Positions 1 to 7,543 of a DNA stretch of 64,000 nucleotides are shown piece by piece. The notes below the pieces were generated by a model. The model searched no databases. It was not told where the DNA came from and saw only the letters and a program-made list of their open reading frames with translations. The stretch is taken from NCBI RefSeq assembly GCF_007558865.1, contig NZ_VLPK01000001.1:1488001-1552000 (forward strand), given 5' to 3'. The stretch comes from Mucilaginibacter corticis (GTDB lineage Bacteria; Bacteroidota; Bacteroidia; Sphingobacteriales; Sphingobacteriaceae). Within the stretch, counting starts at the first letter, position 1. Every line of letters begins with the position of its first letter. The position numbers and the translations under genes were made by a program.

Positions 1-281
1 ACGTTATCAGTAGCTGCACTGTCTTTCTTAGTAAATGTTGCATCGTCAGCCAGGTTGGTAACCAGGCTGTTTAATATTTTATTTCTTTGATTTTCTGACG
101 GTTCAACCGCGTTGGCTAATGCATATGATTCCAGCGCCTTCTCCACCTCACTCAGCTCCGCCTTCACAGCCGGATGTTGTTGAACCATTGCTTCTACCTG
201 CTGCTTTTCTGCAGGAGAAACATCACCCAGAACATAGAGTTCTAAGATACCTGATTCAATAAATGCTTTTACGTCTTCCAC
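1..281 (-). CDS. Anti-sigma factor, N-terminal part (RskA-like), cut by window edge
   Basis: Reverse-strand frame beginning VEDVKAFIESGILELYVLG and open to the window edge (about 93 residues). A short helical N-terminal region, with PAEKQQVEAMVQQHP followed by AELSEVEKALE, resembles the sigma-binding domain of RskA-type anti-sigma factors. It starts 9 bp after the stop of the ECF sigma gene, the usual order for a sigma/anti-sigma operon. In-frame TGA at 291-293 means the gene must start after it, and GTG at 281 is the first suitable start. The membrane and periplasmic part would lie outside the window. The role as inhibitor of the neighbouring sigma factor is inferred from position and the partial domain. 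Confidence 0.75.
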   Translation of the reverse strand, partial: MEDVKAFIESGILELYVLGDVSPAEKQQVEAMVQQHPAVKAELSEVEKALESYALANAVEPSENQRNKILNSLVTNLADDATFTKKDSAATDN

Positions 282-290
282 TTTTAGACT

Positions 291-839
291 TCAATTAAAA
301 TTTTTCCTGAGTTCAATAATTGCCATTCGCAGGCGCGTTTTAATGGTTCCAAGCGGGATGCCTAACTCGTCGGCAGCCTCAACATGCGTGTAACCTTTAA
401 AATACACCAAATCAAGAATAGATTTTTGTTCGGGTTTGAGCTTCTGTACCAGCTCTTTAATTCCCATTAACTCGGGCTTGTATACTGTGTTTCTCTGTTC
501 GTCAATGAAAGTTACGTTATTTTCTAACTCTTGGTTTTTGTTATGATTTTTAAAATCTTTCGATCTTAATTTGTCAATAGATAGATTGCGGGCAATGTTA
601 ACCATCCAGGTAAATAAGCGGCCTTTATCGGGGCTGTAGCTCGAGAAAGAGTGCCATATTTTCACGAAGGTTTCCTGTAAAACATCTTCAGAAGTAGCTT
701 CATCAACAACAATCCTGCAGATAACACCATAAAGCGATGCCGAGTACATGTCGTACAGCGCTTCTACGGCGATCTTTTCACGATGCCTTAATGCCAGCAC
801 CAGTTCTTCTTCTGAAAGGGATATTTTTTTCTTACTCAC
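291..839 (-). CDS. RNA polymerase ECF-type sigma factor (SigK-like)
   Basis: A 182-residue sigma-70 family protein that would direct RNA polymerase to a stress or envelope regulon. Region 2 is visible at about residues 25-95 (DVLQETFVKIWHSF, then WMVNIARNLSIDKLR). Region 4 with its helix-turn-helix is at about 130-180 (KPEQKSILDLVYFKGYTHVEAA, GIPLGTIKTRLR). The start is GTG at 839. It follows lipA by 26 bp and precedes an RskA-like anti-sigma gene by 9 bp, so at least sigma and anti-sigma form one unit. The target regulon cannot be read from this window. Confidence 0.92.
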   Translation of the reverse strand: MSKKKISLSEEELVLALRHREKIAVEALYDMYSASLYGVICRIVVDEATSEDVLQETFVKIWHSFSSYSPDKGRLFTWMVNIARNLSIDKLRSKDFKNHNKNQELENNVTFIDEQRNTVYKPELMGIKELVQKLKPEQKSILDLVYFKGYTHVEAADELGIPLGTIKTRLRMAIIELRKNFN

Positions 840-865
840 AAGTTGGTGAAGATATAAAGGAATTA

Positions 866-1744
866 TCAGATTTCAAATAAGTGTTTTTCAGCATGATACG
901 ATGAGCGCACCAATGGTCCGCTCTCTACATACCTAAAACCCTTATCAAGCCCAATTTGTTTGTAAAAAGCAAATTGATCCGGGTGGATCCAATCTATTAC
1001 CGGGTGATGGCTGCGTGTAGGTTGTAAATACTGGCCTAAGGTCAATATATGTACACCGGCTTCAAGCAGGTCATCCATTGCTTCTAAAACATCCTCTTCC
1101 TTTTCGCCAAGGCCCAGCATAATGCCTGATTTTGTACGTAAGCCTGCTGCAGATACCTGTTTTAACGCCTCAAGACTTCTGTCGTACTTTGCTTGTATGC
1201 GCACTTCTTTTGTTAAGCGCCTTACGGTTTCCAAATTATGCGATACTACTTCAGGCCGGGTTTCTAAAACCCGCGCCAAATTATCCCATTGGCCCCTGAA
1301 ATCGGGCAATAAAGTTTCTAAAGTTGTTTCAGGGCTTTCCCTGCGGATGGCATTTATGGTTTCGGCCCAGATAATAGAGCCGCCGTCTTTCAGGTCATCA
1401 CGGTCAACCGAGGTGATCACACAATGCTTAACCTGCATCAGCTTAACCGAGTTGGCCACGCGGTTAGGCTCATCCGTATCAACAGCCAGCGGCCTGCCTG
1501 TGGCTACCGCGCAAAAGGAGCATGAACGGGTACAAATATTACCCAAAATCATAAATGTTGCAGTACCCGCGCCCCAGCACTCGCCCATATTAGGGCAATT
1601 ACCACTCTCGCAAATGGTATGCAGCTTATGTGTATCAACCAGGCTGCGTACATGCGCGTACTCTTTCCCCACTGGAAGCTTTACCCTAAGCCAGTCTGGC
1701 TTACGTTGCTTTTGTTCAACTGGTACTACCGGTAATTCGATCAT
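866..1744 (-). CDS. lipA: Lipoyl synthase
   Basis: Radical SAM enzyme that inserts two sulfurs into protein-bound octanoyl groups to make lipoyl cofactors for 2-oxoacid dehydrogenases and the glycine cleavage H protein. Both iron-sulfur motifs are present in the 292-residue form: the auxiliary cluster at Cys45, Cys50 and Cys56 ([12 protein letters not shown]) and the SAM-binding cluster at Cys71, Cys75 and Cys78 (CTRSCSFC). An RSSYHAE C-terminus carries the family's conserved Ser. ATG at 1744 is chosen because the longer reading contains a promoter (TACTTTTG at 1750-1757) and a non-family extension. It connects functionally with gcvP in this window, since glycine cleavage needs lipoylated H protein. 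Confidence 0.96.
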   Translation of the reverse strand: MIELPVVPVEQKQRKPDWLRVKLPVGKEYAHVRSLVDTHKLHTICESGNCPNMGECWGAGTATFMILGNICTRSCSFCAVATGRPLAVDTDEPNRVANSVKLMQVKHCVITSVDRDDLKDGGSIIWAETINAIRRESPETTLETLLPDFRGQWDNLARVLETRPEVVSHNLETVRRLTKEVRIQAKYDRSLEALKQVSAAGLRTKSGIMLGLGEKEEDVLEAMDDLLEAGVHILTLGQYLQPTRSHHPVIDWIHPDQFAFYKQIGLDKGFRYVESGPLVRSSYHAEKHLFEI

Positions 1745-1749
1745 AAAAA

Positions 1750-1778
1750 CAAAAGTAATTAAAAACCACCTAACCAAA
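1750..1778 (-). promoter_or_regulatory. lipA promoter (Bacteroidota -33/-7)
   Basis: On the reverse strand TTTG is followed after 17 bp by TACTTTTG, matching the Bacteroidota consensus TTTG and TAnnTTTG. The -7 box ends 5 nt before the lipA ATG, so the transcript would be nearly leaderless. Confidence 0.7.
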
Positions 1779-1813
1779 TAAGTAGGCGGCATAAATATTA
1801 CAGTGTATTGATA

Positions 1814-1934
1814 AGCCCCCTAACCCCCTGAAGGGGGAACAAAAGTTTATTACTGTTTATGCGGATGCCGATCAAACATCTTAAATTTGTAGTTCACTAA
1901 AACAAAAATTCTCCCTTTAGGGGGTTAGAGGGCT
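1814..1934. repeat. Intergenic inverted repeat, CCCCCTAA/TTAGGGGG family
   Basis: Left arm 1814-1845 contains AACCCCCTGAAGGGGG and right arm 1902-1934 contains CCCTTTAGGGGGTTAG, so the arms pair across a loop of about 55 bp. Related copies are at 36928-37033 (both arms) and 44191-44220 (one arm). The right arm touches the OsmC start codon. Confidence 0.7.
1882..1889 (+). promoter_or_regulatory. Candidate -7 box for the OsmC gene
   Basis: TAAATTTG fits TAnnTTTG and lies in the loop of the surrounding inverted repeat, 45 nt before the start codon. No clear -33 box is seen. Confidence 0.45.
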
Positions 1935-2336
1935 ATGGCAACTATACACACTACTTACCTTGGCGGCTTACGCACAGAGGCGACACATTTACAATCCGGA
2001 ACAAAAATTATAACCGATGCACCGACTGATAACAAAGGTAAAGGTGAAGCATTTTCGCCAACTGATCTACTGGCAGAATCATTGGCCGGCTGCATGTTAA
2101 CCACGATGGGTATAGCTGCCGATACGCATGGCATAGACATGGACGGGACCGAATGTGAGGTTACCAAGATCATGGCTGCCAATCCGCGCCGCGTGGCCGA
2201 GGTAGTTACCAATTTTAAATTCCCGAAAGAATATACCGATCAGCAGAAAGCTATTTTAGAAAAAGCCGCGCTAACATGCCCGGTAGCCGTAAGCCTGCAC
2301 CCGGATGTGATTAAGACCGTGAATTTTGGGTGGTAG
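1935..2336 (+). CDS. OsmC family peroxiredoxin-like protein
   Basis: A 133-residue OsmC/Ohr superfamily protein. Family members reduce organic hydroperoxides with a pair of cysteines. Both are visible: Cys53 in LAGCMLTT and Cys115 in LTCPVAVSL. The N-terminal beta strands and the SPTDLLAESLAGC helix fit the OsmC subfamily rather than Ohr. It stands alone between lipA (divergent) and ytxJ (convergent), with its own promoter inside a repeat loop. The exact substrate is unknown. Confidence 0.9.
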   Translation: MATIHTTYLGGLRTEATHLQSGTKIITDAPTDNKGKGEAFSPTDLLAESLAGCMLTTMGIAADTHGIDMDGTECEVTKIMAANPRRVAEVVTNFKFPKEYTDQQKAILEKAALTCPVAVSLHPDVIKTVNFGW

Positions 2337-2346
2337 GGTTTAGTGA

Positions 2347-2467
2347 TTAGAGATTGGTTAATTAGATATTAGGCTTGTCGCTTATTAAAACAGAAAGCCC
2401 TGCAGTTAATATGCAGGGCTTTTATAATTTTAAGCCTAATCTCTAACCTCTAATTAACCAATCTCTT
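2347..2467. repeat. Long intergenic inverted repeat around a bidirectional terminator
   Basis: The outer arms share AGAGATTGGTTAATTAGA (left near 2349-2367, right arm its reverse complement near 2449-2467) and an inner TTAGGCTT/AAGCCTAA pair. The right arm carries a few extra bases, so it is an imperfect palindrome. A separate terminator hairpin sits at its centre. Confidence 0.65.
2394..2424. terminator. Bidirectional intrinsic terminator between OsmC and ytxJ
   Basis: Stem AAAGCCCTGCA/TGCAGGGCTTT with a short AT loop and T-rich flanks on both sides. It serves the two convergent genes. Confidence 0.85.
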
Positions 2468-2471
2468 TAAC

Positions 2472-2801
2472 TTAATTTATTTCCGACAAAGTTTCCTCCA
2501 CAGATATCGCACCGTGCGACTGGTCAAGAACGCATTCGCCGTCCTTAATCAAAAGTAATTGCGGCGACTCGTGGTGTACGTGGAATAATTGTGCAACTTG
2601 ACTTGATATGTCACGATGTTGTATCAGGTCCAAAAAATATAAGGGCATATCCTGTGGCAGATCTTCCCAGTCTAATTCAAAGCGCCTTTTTGCCATCATA
2701 CTGATAGAGCAACGGGTGCTGTGTTTAAAAATCAAACTATAACCTTGTTGCTGCTTAATCTCATTAAGCTGTTCTGCCGACTGTAATTGTATCCACGCCA
2801 T
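2472..2801 (-). CDS. ytxJ: Bacillithiol system redox-active protein YtxJ
   Basis: A 109-residue thioredoxin-fold monothiol protein. The family is associated with bacillithiol-producing bacteria and is thought to act as a bacilliredoxin-like debacillithiolase. The single active-site Cys31 is in KHSTRCSIS, followed by the expected LDLIQHRDIS segment and the cis-Pro region HESPQLLLIKDG. It is expressed from its own promoter (TACCTTTG at 2809-2816) that leaves only 7 nt before the ATG. The assignment to the YtxJ family is confident; the reaction is family knowledge. Confidence 0.9.
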   Translation of the reverse strand: MAWIQLQSAEQLNEIKQQQGYSLIFKHSTRCSISMMAKRRFELDWEDLPQDMPLYFLDLIQHRDISSQVAQLFHVHHESPQLLLIKDGECVLDQSHGAISVEETLSEIN

Positions 2802-2808
2802 AATGATG

Positions 2809-2816
2809 CAAAGGTA
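2809..2816 (-). promoter_or_regulatory. -7 box of ytxJ
   Basis: TACCTTTG on the reverse strand, ending 7 nt upstream of the start codon. A matching -33 TTG at normal spacing is not evident. Confidence 0.5.
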
Positions 2817-2891
2817 AGAATGCTCGTTCCGTTATTAGTAATTACAACGTCAAACAATTGTTTGTTTTAAGCAATCTAAAATGAAAGGTGT

Positions 2892-3005
2892 TTATCTGCG
2901 GCCTCTTGGGTATGAGCTATAAGCAGGGCAAAGTTTGTTGGAGCATGAAGTGATGATGCTTCCCATTGTTAACGCCAGAAGAACTATATAAATTACTTTT
3001 CTCAT
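2892..3005 (-). CDS. Very small predicted lipoprotein (37 aa)
   Basis: A 37-codon frame from ATG at 3005 to TAA at 2892. It has a positively charged start (MRKV), a hydrophobic stretch IYIVLLALTMGSII, a lipobox ITSC with the acylated Cys at residue 21, and a short mature peptide of 17 residues ending RGRR. It lies 37 bp downstream of ribH on the same strand. The organisation is that of a genuine lipoprotein signal sequence rather than a chance frame. Function is unknown. Confidence 0.6.
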   Translation of the reverse strand: MRKVIYIVLLALTMGSIITSCSNKLCPAYSSYPRGRR

Positions 3006-3042
3006 GTTCCTAATATCTATATTATATTCTGTTATACGTGAA

Positions 3043-3537
3043 CTATCGCTCTAAAGTTTTAGCAAGGGCAGCCATTTTAATGGCTGTGATAGCCGCTTCA
3101 TCACCTTTATTGCCATGTTTACCACCGGCACGGTCAATTGCCTGCTGTTGGTTATCGGTTGTTAACACACCAAATATAACAGGTTTTGAATACTTTATAG
3201 CAACATTGCTTAAGCCGTTGGCTACCGCGTTACAGATAAAGTCAAAATGCCTGGTTTCTCCTTGTATAACGCAGCCCAGGCAAATTATTGCATCAAGCCC
3301 GGTGTTATTTAATAAAAGGTCGGCACCACTTGTCAGCTCAAAACTGCCCGGAACGGGGTATGTTTGTATATTATCAGGAAGAGCGCCGTTAGCGATAAGG
3401 CTGTTGTAAGCACCCTGGTATAAAGCATTGGTGATCTCGGCATTCCACTCGGCAACCACAATGCCAAAGCTATATGGCGCAGCCGATGGAATTTCTGTCG
3501 CAGAAAAGTCTGATAAGTTTTTTAGCTGTGTAGCCAT
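3043..3537 (-). CDS. ribH: 6,7-dimethyl-8-ribityllumazine synthase
   Basis: Penultimate enzyme of riboflavin synthesis, condensing 5-amino-6-ribitylaminouracil with dihydroxybutanone phosphate. It usually assembles into large capsid-like or pentameric particles in the cytoplasm. Family motifs in the 164 residues are VPGSFEL, CLGCVIQGETRHFDFI and PVIFGVLTTDNQQQA. It follows the TPR membrane protein gene on the same strand with a 107-bp palindromic spacer and precedes the 37-aa lipoprotein. No FMN riboswitch is visible in the spacer. Confidence 0.96.
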   Translation of the reverse strand: MATQLKNLSDFSATEIPSAAPYSFGIVVAEWNAEITNALYQGAYNSLIANGALPDNIQTYPVPGSFELTSGADLLLNNTGLDAIICLGCVIQGETRHFDFICNAVANGLSNVAIKYSKPVIFGVLTTDNQQQAIDRAGGKHGNKGDEAAITAIKMAALAKTLER

Positions 3538-3540
3538 TTT

Positions 3541-3644
3541 TATTTCGGATTTCGGATTTTCAATTTCGGATTTGTATAGTCAAATCTATATAATACTTGC
3601 AATTCAATAAATTCGAAATCGCAAATCCGAAATTCGAAATCCAA
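3541..3644. repeat. Intergenic inverted repeat built on ATTTCGGATTT words
   Basis: The left part (3541-3575) repeats TTTCGGATTT three times. The right part (3611-3644) carries the reverse-complement words AAATCCGAAATTCGAAATCC. The arms pair imperfectly and fill almost the whole gap between the TPR gene and ribH. Confidence 0.6.
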
Positions 3645-4322
3645 TTACAATTTCGCTTCAACGCGGGCTATGTACTCGTCAATGCTTTGAGCCTCTGCGC
3701 TGGTTGGGTAATCTGATTTTATTGATTTGTAAGCATCGTCAGCCGATTTATTATCGTTCTGTGCCTCATAAACCAAACCTAATTTTTTCAAATAAAGTGG
3801 CGATAAGAAATTGTTGCTTGCTTTATCAACCGCTTTTTTAAAGTATGATGCAGCATTGCTGTAGTCTTTTAACTCTACATACGCGTCGCCGGTATTGCCC
3901 AATGCTTCAGCGGCGATCATAACGTCATCGCCACGGTAGTTATTCAGGTTATCAATAGCTTTGCGGTATTCGCCTTTATTTAAATAAGCAACACCCAGGT
4001 AAAAGCAAGCCAGGTTTGCAGATTTGGTATTGCTGTAATCGGTTACAATTTTTTGAAAACCAGGATAGCCGGCATCGCCATTAATAGCTTTATCCCAATC
4101 TTTTTTAGCCCAGAAATCTTGTGCTACGTGCATTTGGTCGGCAGCTTTTGATTCGCGCGGCGCTAAATATAATTTTTGGTAAAGAACATAAACCAATATC
4201 ATGGCAACTATAGCCGCAGCTATAAATAACAAGCTTTTTTGATTCTCGCGTGTAAATTTACTTACCTGCGCAAAGTTGTCATCTTTTAACTGCACAGTTG
4301 TACTCTCCTGGGTTTTTGACAT
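3645..4322 (-). CDS. Membrane-anchored tetratricopeptide repeat protein
   Basis: A 225-residue protein with a cytoplasmic N-terminus (about 30 residues), one transmembrane helix at about 30-50 (LLFIAAAIVAMILVYVLY) and a periplasmic TPR domain from about residue 80. Repeats such as LACFYLGVAYLNKGEYRKAI and AEALGNTGDAYVELKDY are clear. The architecture resembles YfgM-like proteins, which work with the Sec translocon or periplasmic chaperones, but that role is not shown here. It is transcribed from a well-formed promoter at 4345-4375 towards ribH. Confidence 0.85.
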   Translation of the reverse strand: MSKTQESTTVQLKDDNFAQVSKFTRENQKSLLFIAAAIVAMILVYVLYQKLYLAPRESKAADQMHVAQDFWAKKDWDKAINGDAGYPGFQKIVTDYSNTKSANLACFYLGVAYLNKGEYRKAIDNLNNYRGDDVMIAAEALGNTGDAYVELKDYSNAASYFKKAVDKASNNFLSPLYLKKLGLVYEAQNDNKSADDAYKSIKSDYPTSAEAQSIDEYIARVEAKL

Positions 4323-4344
4323 TTCTATTCTAAATTAAAGTTTG

Positions 4345-4375
4345 CAAAACTACATTTTTTAAAAAGTTTTAGCAA
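4345..4375 (-). promoter_or_regulatory. Promoter of the TPR-protein gene
   Basis: On the reverse strand TTG, 20 bp spacer, then TAGTTTTG (TAnnTTTG). The -7 box is 22 nt upstream of the ATG. Confidence 0.7.
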
Positions 4376-4448
4376 CAGCTTTTTATTTTAATAAATAAGC
4401 TTGTTTTATTTAATGTGCGGCAGGAAGAAAAAGCATTGCGGTAATTGC

Positions 4449-4456
4449 TAAATTTG
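4449..4456 (+). promoter_or_regulatory. -7 box of recF
   Basis: TAAATTTG, 10 nt before the recF ATG. No -33 match at the usual spacing. Confidence 0.5.
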
Positions 4457-4466
4457 GTGCTCGCTT

Positions 4467-5573
4467 ATGTATCTAAAACAGCTGTCAGTAATTAATTTTA
4501 AAAACTATGAAGAGGCCGAGCTATCATTCAGCGATGGTGTGAACGCTTTTTTAGGTAATAACGGCGCGGGTAAAACCAATTTGTTAGATGCAATTCACTA
4601 CCTGTCGTTATGTAAAAGCTACTTCAACCCTATTGATAGCCAGCAGATAAAACAAGGGGCGGATTTTTTTATCATCACCGGTGTTTTTAACAAAAATGGG
4701 CAGCAGGAGGCCGTAGCCTGTTCTGTAAAACGTAACCAAAAAAAACAATTTAAGCGCAATAAAAAAGATTACCAGCGCCTGGCAGACCATATTGGCCTGT
4801 TGCCGCTGGTTATGGTATCACCATATGATATCAGCATAATTATTGAAGGCAGCGAAGAAAGGCGTAAGTTTATTGATAATGTAATATCGCAAACAGATAA
4901 CCATTACCTTGACGAATTGATAGCCTATAATAAGGTATTGATAAACCGTAACGCCCTGCTAAAGCAAATTGCCGATACGGGCAGGTATGACCCGGGGCTG
5001 ATGGAGGTGTTAGATGATCAGTTGATAGCGTCAGGCAACCGCATCTTTGAAAAGCGCCGCGCGTTTATGGAAACGTTTACCGCTATATTTAACAAGCATT
5101 ACCAATTTTTAAGCGATGATGCCGAACAGGTTGAACTGATCTACGAATCACAGTTATTAAATGACAGTTTTGCCTCATTACTTAAAAAGACTTTGGAGAA
5201 AGACCGTGTGCTTGAACGCACCACTGCCGGCATCCATAAAGACGAGCTGCAGTTTGCCATACATGGTATGTCCATGAAAAAATTCGGATCGCAGGGTCAG
5301 CAAAAATCTTTCCTTATAGCGCTTAAACTGGCGCAGTATAGTTTTTTAGATCAGCAAAAAGGGTTTAAGCCTTTGCTTTTGCTGGATGATATTTTTGATA
5401 AACTGGATGACCGCAGGGTAACCAAACTGATGCAAATGGTATCGAACAATGATTTTGGGCAGGTATTTATTACAGATACCAGCGATGCCCGGGTAAGTAA
5501 TATATTTGATAGTATGGATGTACCTATCCGCATATTTAAAGTAAAGGAGGGGCAGGCAAATGCGCAAAGCTAA
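4467..5573 (+). CDS. recF: DNA replication and repair protein RecF
   Basis: An SMC-like ATPase of 368 residues that loads RecA at single-strand gaps with RecO and RecR. Walker A is GNNGAGKT at residues 30-37, the ABC signature region is GSQGQQKSFLIALKLAQ, and Walker B with D-loop is LLLLDDIFDKLDD. Length is normal for RecF. It overlaps the next gene (DUF721) by 14 bp, so the two are translationally coupled. Confidence 0.97.
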   Translation: MYLKQLSVINFKNYEEAELSFSDGVNAFLGNNGAGKTNLLDAIHYLSLCKSYFNPIDSQQIKQGADFFIITGVFNKNGQQEAVACSVKRNQKKQFKRNKKDYQRLADHIGLLPLVMVSPYDISIIIEGSEERRKFIDNVISQTDNHYLDELIAYNKVLINRNALLKQIADTGRYDPGLMEVLDDQLIASGNRIFEKRRAFMETFTAIFNKHYQFLSDDAEQVELIYESQLLNDSFASLLKKTLEKDRVLERTTAGIHKDELQFAIHGMSMKKFGSQGQQKSFLIALKLAQYSFLDQQKGFKPLLLLDDIFDKLDDRRVTKLMQMVSNNDFGQVFITDTSDARVSNIFDSMDVPIRIFKVKEGQANAQS

Positions 5574-5850
5574 CGACAAATCGCTCAAAGACGCTATTGA
5601 GCAAATGATGCAGGTTTATAAGATCAAACGCAAGTTTGACGAAACCGGTATTATAGCCTCATGGCCCAACCTGGTTGGCAAATCGGTAGCCAACCGTACC
5701 AAAGAATTATTTATCCACGATAAGAAACTGTTCCTGCGGATAGAATCATCCGTAATAAAGAATGAACTGATGATGATCAGGTCCCAGATCATCGAGAAGA
5801 TCAATAACGAAGCCAAGAGCCTGTTAATAGAAGAGATCGTCTTTTTATAA
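5560..5850 (+). CDS. DUF721 (DciA-like) domain protein
   Basis: A small basic protein (96 residues) of the DUF721 family, with ITASWPNLVGKSVANRT-like sequence near residues 25-45 and SSVIKNELMMIRSQI near 65. DUF721 includes DciA, the helicase loader-like protein of bacteria lacking DnaC. The overlap with recF supports a link to DNA replication or repair. Whether this short form loads DnaB is inference. Confidence 0.85.
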   Translation: MRKANDKSLKDAIEQMMQVYKIKRKFDETGIIASWPNLVGKSVANRTKELFIHDKKLFLRIESSVIKNELMMIRSQIIEKINNEAKSLLIEEIVFL

Positions 5851-5867
5851 AGTGTATTATTAGGCAT

Positions 5868-5917
5868 AAAAAAAGTTTCTGGCAGCCTATTAGTTAACAG
5901 GCTATCAGAAACTTTTT
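5868..5917. terminator. Bidirectional terminator between the DUF721 gene and ndk
   Basis: Outer stem AAAAAGTTTCTG/CAGAAACTTTTT and inner stem AGCCT/AGGCT around TTAGTTAAC. A-run and T-run flanks allow termination in both directions for the convergent genes. Confidence 0.88.
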
Positions 5918-5936
5918 ATATATCTGCGGAGTTTAA

Positions 5937-6356
5937 TTAAACTCTTTCGAAAGCTGAAAAGTAGAAGTTACCTTCTATCTCTGCATTCTCGTCAGAATCT
6001 GACCCGTGAACCGCGTTTGCTTCGATTGATTTTGCAAACAGGTTACGAATGGTTCCGACTTCAGCCTTGGTTGGGTCTGTAGCACCGATCAATTTACGGA
6101 AATCTTCAACAGCATTATCTTTTTCTAAAATAGCGGCTACAATGGGGCCTGATGACATAAAGGCAACCAGGTCGTTATAAAAACCACGCTCTTTGTGTAC
6201 AGCATAAAACTCGCCTGCTTTTTCTTTAGTAAGCGCGGTTAATTTTAATGCAACTATTTTAAAGCCGCTTTTTGTGATCTTGTCTAAAATTGCACCGATG
6301 TGGCCATTGGCAACTGCATCGGGTTTAATCATTGTAAATGTTCTATTACTTGCCAT
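5937..6356 (-). CDS. ndk: Nucleoside diphosphate kinase
   Basis: Transfers the terminal phosphate of ATP to other nucleoside diphosphates through a phosphohistidine. The catalytic His117 is in NAVHGSDS, and the N-terminal TMIKPDAV motif is present. The 139-residue length is typical. It is a single gene with its own promoter and a 68-nt leader. Confidence 0.97.
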   Translation of the reverse strand: MASNRTFTMIKPDAVANGHIGAILDKITKSGFKIVALKLTALTKEKAGEFYAVHKERGFYNDLVAFMSSGPIVAAILEKDNAVEDFRKLIGATDPTKAEVGTIRNLFAKSIEANAVHGSDSDENAEIEGNFYFSAFERV

Positions 6357-6424
6357 TTGTGTTTAAATTGAGGCAGATGGCCTGTTAAGACACCTGTAAA
6401 ATCTACCTTTTGTATATAATTCTG

Positions 6425-6432
6425 CAAAAGTA
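6425..6432 (-). promoter_or_regulatory. -7 box of ndk
   Basis: TACTTTTG on the reverse strand, 68 nt upstream of the ndk start. Confidence 0.5.
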
Positions 6433-6496
6433 GGGTTTTGCAACCGAACGGTAAAGCTTTTTTAACTAATTATGAATGCTTTAATATTTATTTGTA

Positions 6497-6504
6497 TAGC
6501 TTTG
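6497..6504 (+). promoter_or_regulatory. -7 box of the DHH phosphoesterase operon
   Basis: TAGCTTTG, 22 nt before the ATG at 6527. The upstream -33 region is AT-rich without a clear TTG. Confidence 0.45.
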
Positions 6505-6526
6505 CAACTCTTTTTTAAAAAAATTG

Positions 6527-7537
6527 ATGTTAGATATAACCTCGCTTAATAATCTATTAGCTCACCCCAAAAAAATAGTCATTACTACCCATCATAAACC
6601 CGATGGTGATGCTATGGGTTCGTCATTAGGTTTATACAACTATTTGATACAGCAGGGCCATCATACAACAGTAATTACACCAACGGATTATCCAGACTTT
6701 TTAAGCTGGATGCCGGGCAATGCCGAAGTAATTATCTACACAGAAAAAACCGATCAGTCTGCGGCTTTAATTGCTGATGCAGATCTGATCTTTTGCCTTG
6801 ACTTTAACAACCTGAGCCGCATTAATGAAATGGGCGAACTGGTGCGTACGGCCAAAGCCTATAAAATAATGATAGATCATCACCTCGAACCTGAGGATTT
6901 TGATGATTACCGCCATTGGGATATTAACGCTTGCGCGGCCGCACAATTGGTGTACAGCTTCATTGTTGATGTTCTTGATAACAAAAAACTGATCAATAAA
7001 GATGTAGCTACCTGTTTGTATACCGGTATCATGACCGATTCGGCATCATTCAGGCTACCTAATACCACGTCTGCAGTGCACCGCGTGGTTGCCGACCTGA
7101 TTGACGCCGGCGCTGTTAACTGGCGCATTCATGAACTGGTATATAACAGCGCCTCAGAAAACCGTTTGCGGTTTTTAGGCCATTGCTTATCTAACTGTTT
7201 AGAGGTGCTGCCTGAATTTAATACGGCAATTATTACTGTTAATAAACACGATTTAGAAAAATACGACGTTAATACGGGCGATACAGAGGGGATAGTTAAC
7301 TATGCATTATCCATCGCCAGTATACGTTTAGCGGCATTTATTGTTGAGCGGCCGGACAAAGTAAAACTTTCCTTACGCTCTAAGGGCGATTTTCCTGCAA
7401 ATGAGATTTGTAAATTGTATTTTAGCGGCGGCGGCCACAGAAATGCGGCAGGAGGGGTTTCGTCCGCGCCGTTGCAAGAGGTTGTAAATCAATTAAAACT
7501 AATTTTACCTGAATATAAAAAACTATTAATTCAATAA
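6527..7537 (+). CDS. DHH/DHHA1 phosphoesterase (NrnA-like nanoRNase/pAp phosphatase)
   Basis: A 336-residue DHH-family enzyme. NrnA-type members degrade oligoribonucleotides or c-di-nucleotide products and dephosphorylate pAp. Metal-binding motifs are TTHHKPDGDAMGS (about 20-33), FCLDFNN, MIDHHLEP and GIMTDSASF. The DHHA1 substrate-binding loop is FSGGGHRNAAGG near the C-terminus. ATG at 6527 is preferred over an adjacent TTG. The FKBP lipoprotein gene follows 6 bp after the stop, so the two are probably co-transcribed. Confidence 0.92.
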   Translation: MLDITSLNNLLAHPKKIVITTHHKPDGDAMGSSLGLYNYLIQQGHHTTVITPTDYPDFLSWMPGNAEVIIYTEKTDQSAALIADADLIFCLDFNNLSRINEMGELVRTAKAYKIMIDHHLEPEDFDDYRHWDINACAAAQLVYSFIVDVLDNKKLINKDVATCLYTGIMTDSASFRLPNTTSAVHRVVADLIDAGAVNWRIHELVYNSASENRLRFLGHCLSNCLEVLPEFNTAIITVNKHDLEKYDVNTGDTEGIVNYALSIASIRLAAFIVERPDKVKLSLRSKGDFPANEICKLYFSGGGHRNAAGGVSSAPLQEVVNQLKLILPEYKKLLIQ

Positions 7538-7543
7538 TAAAAA

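Noticed and set aside
1122..1781. Long open frame opposite lipA
   Set aside because: It lies wholly antisense to the radical SAM motifs of lipA and has no family features.
3538..3644. FMN riboswitch before ribH
   Set aside because: The gap is made of simple inverted words and lacks the RFN conserved loops.
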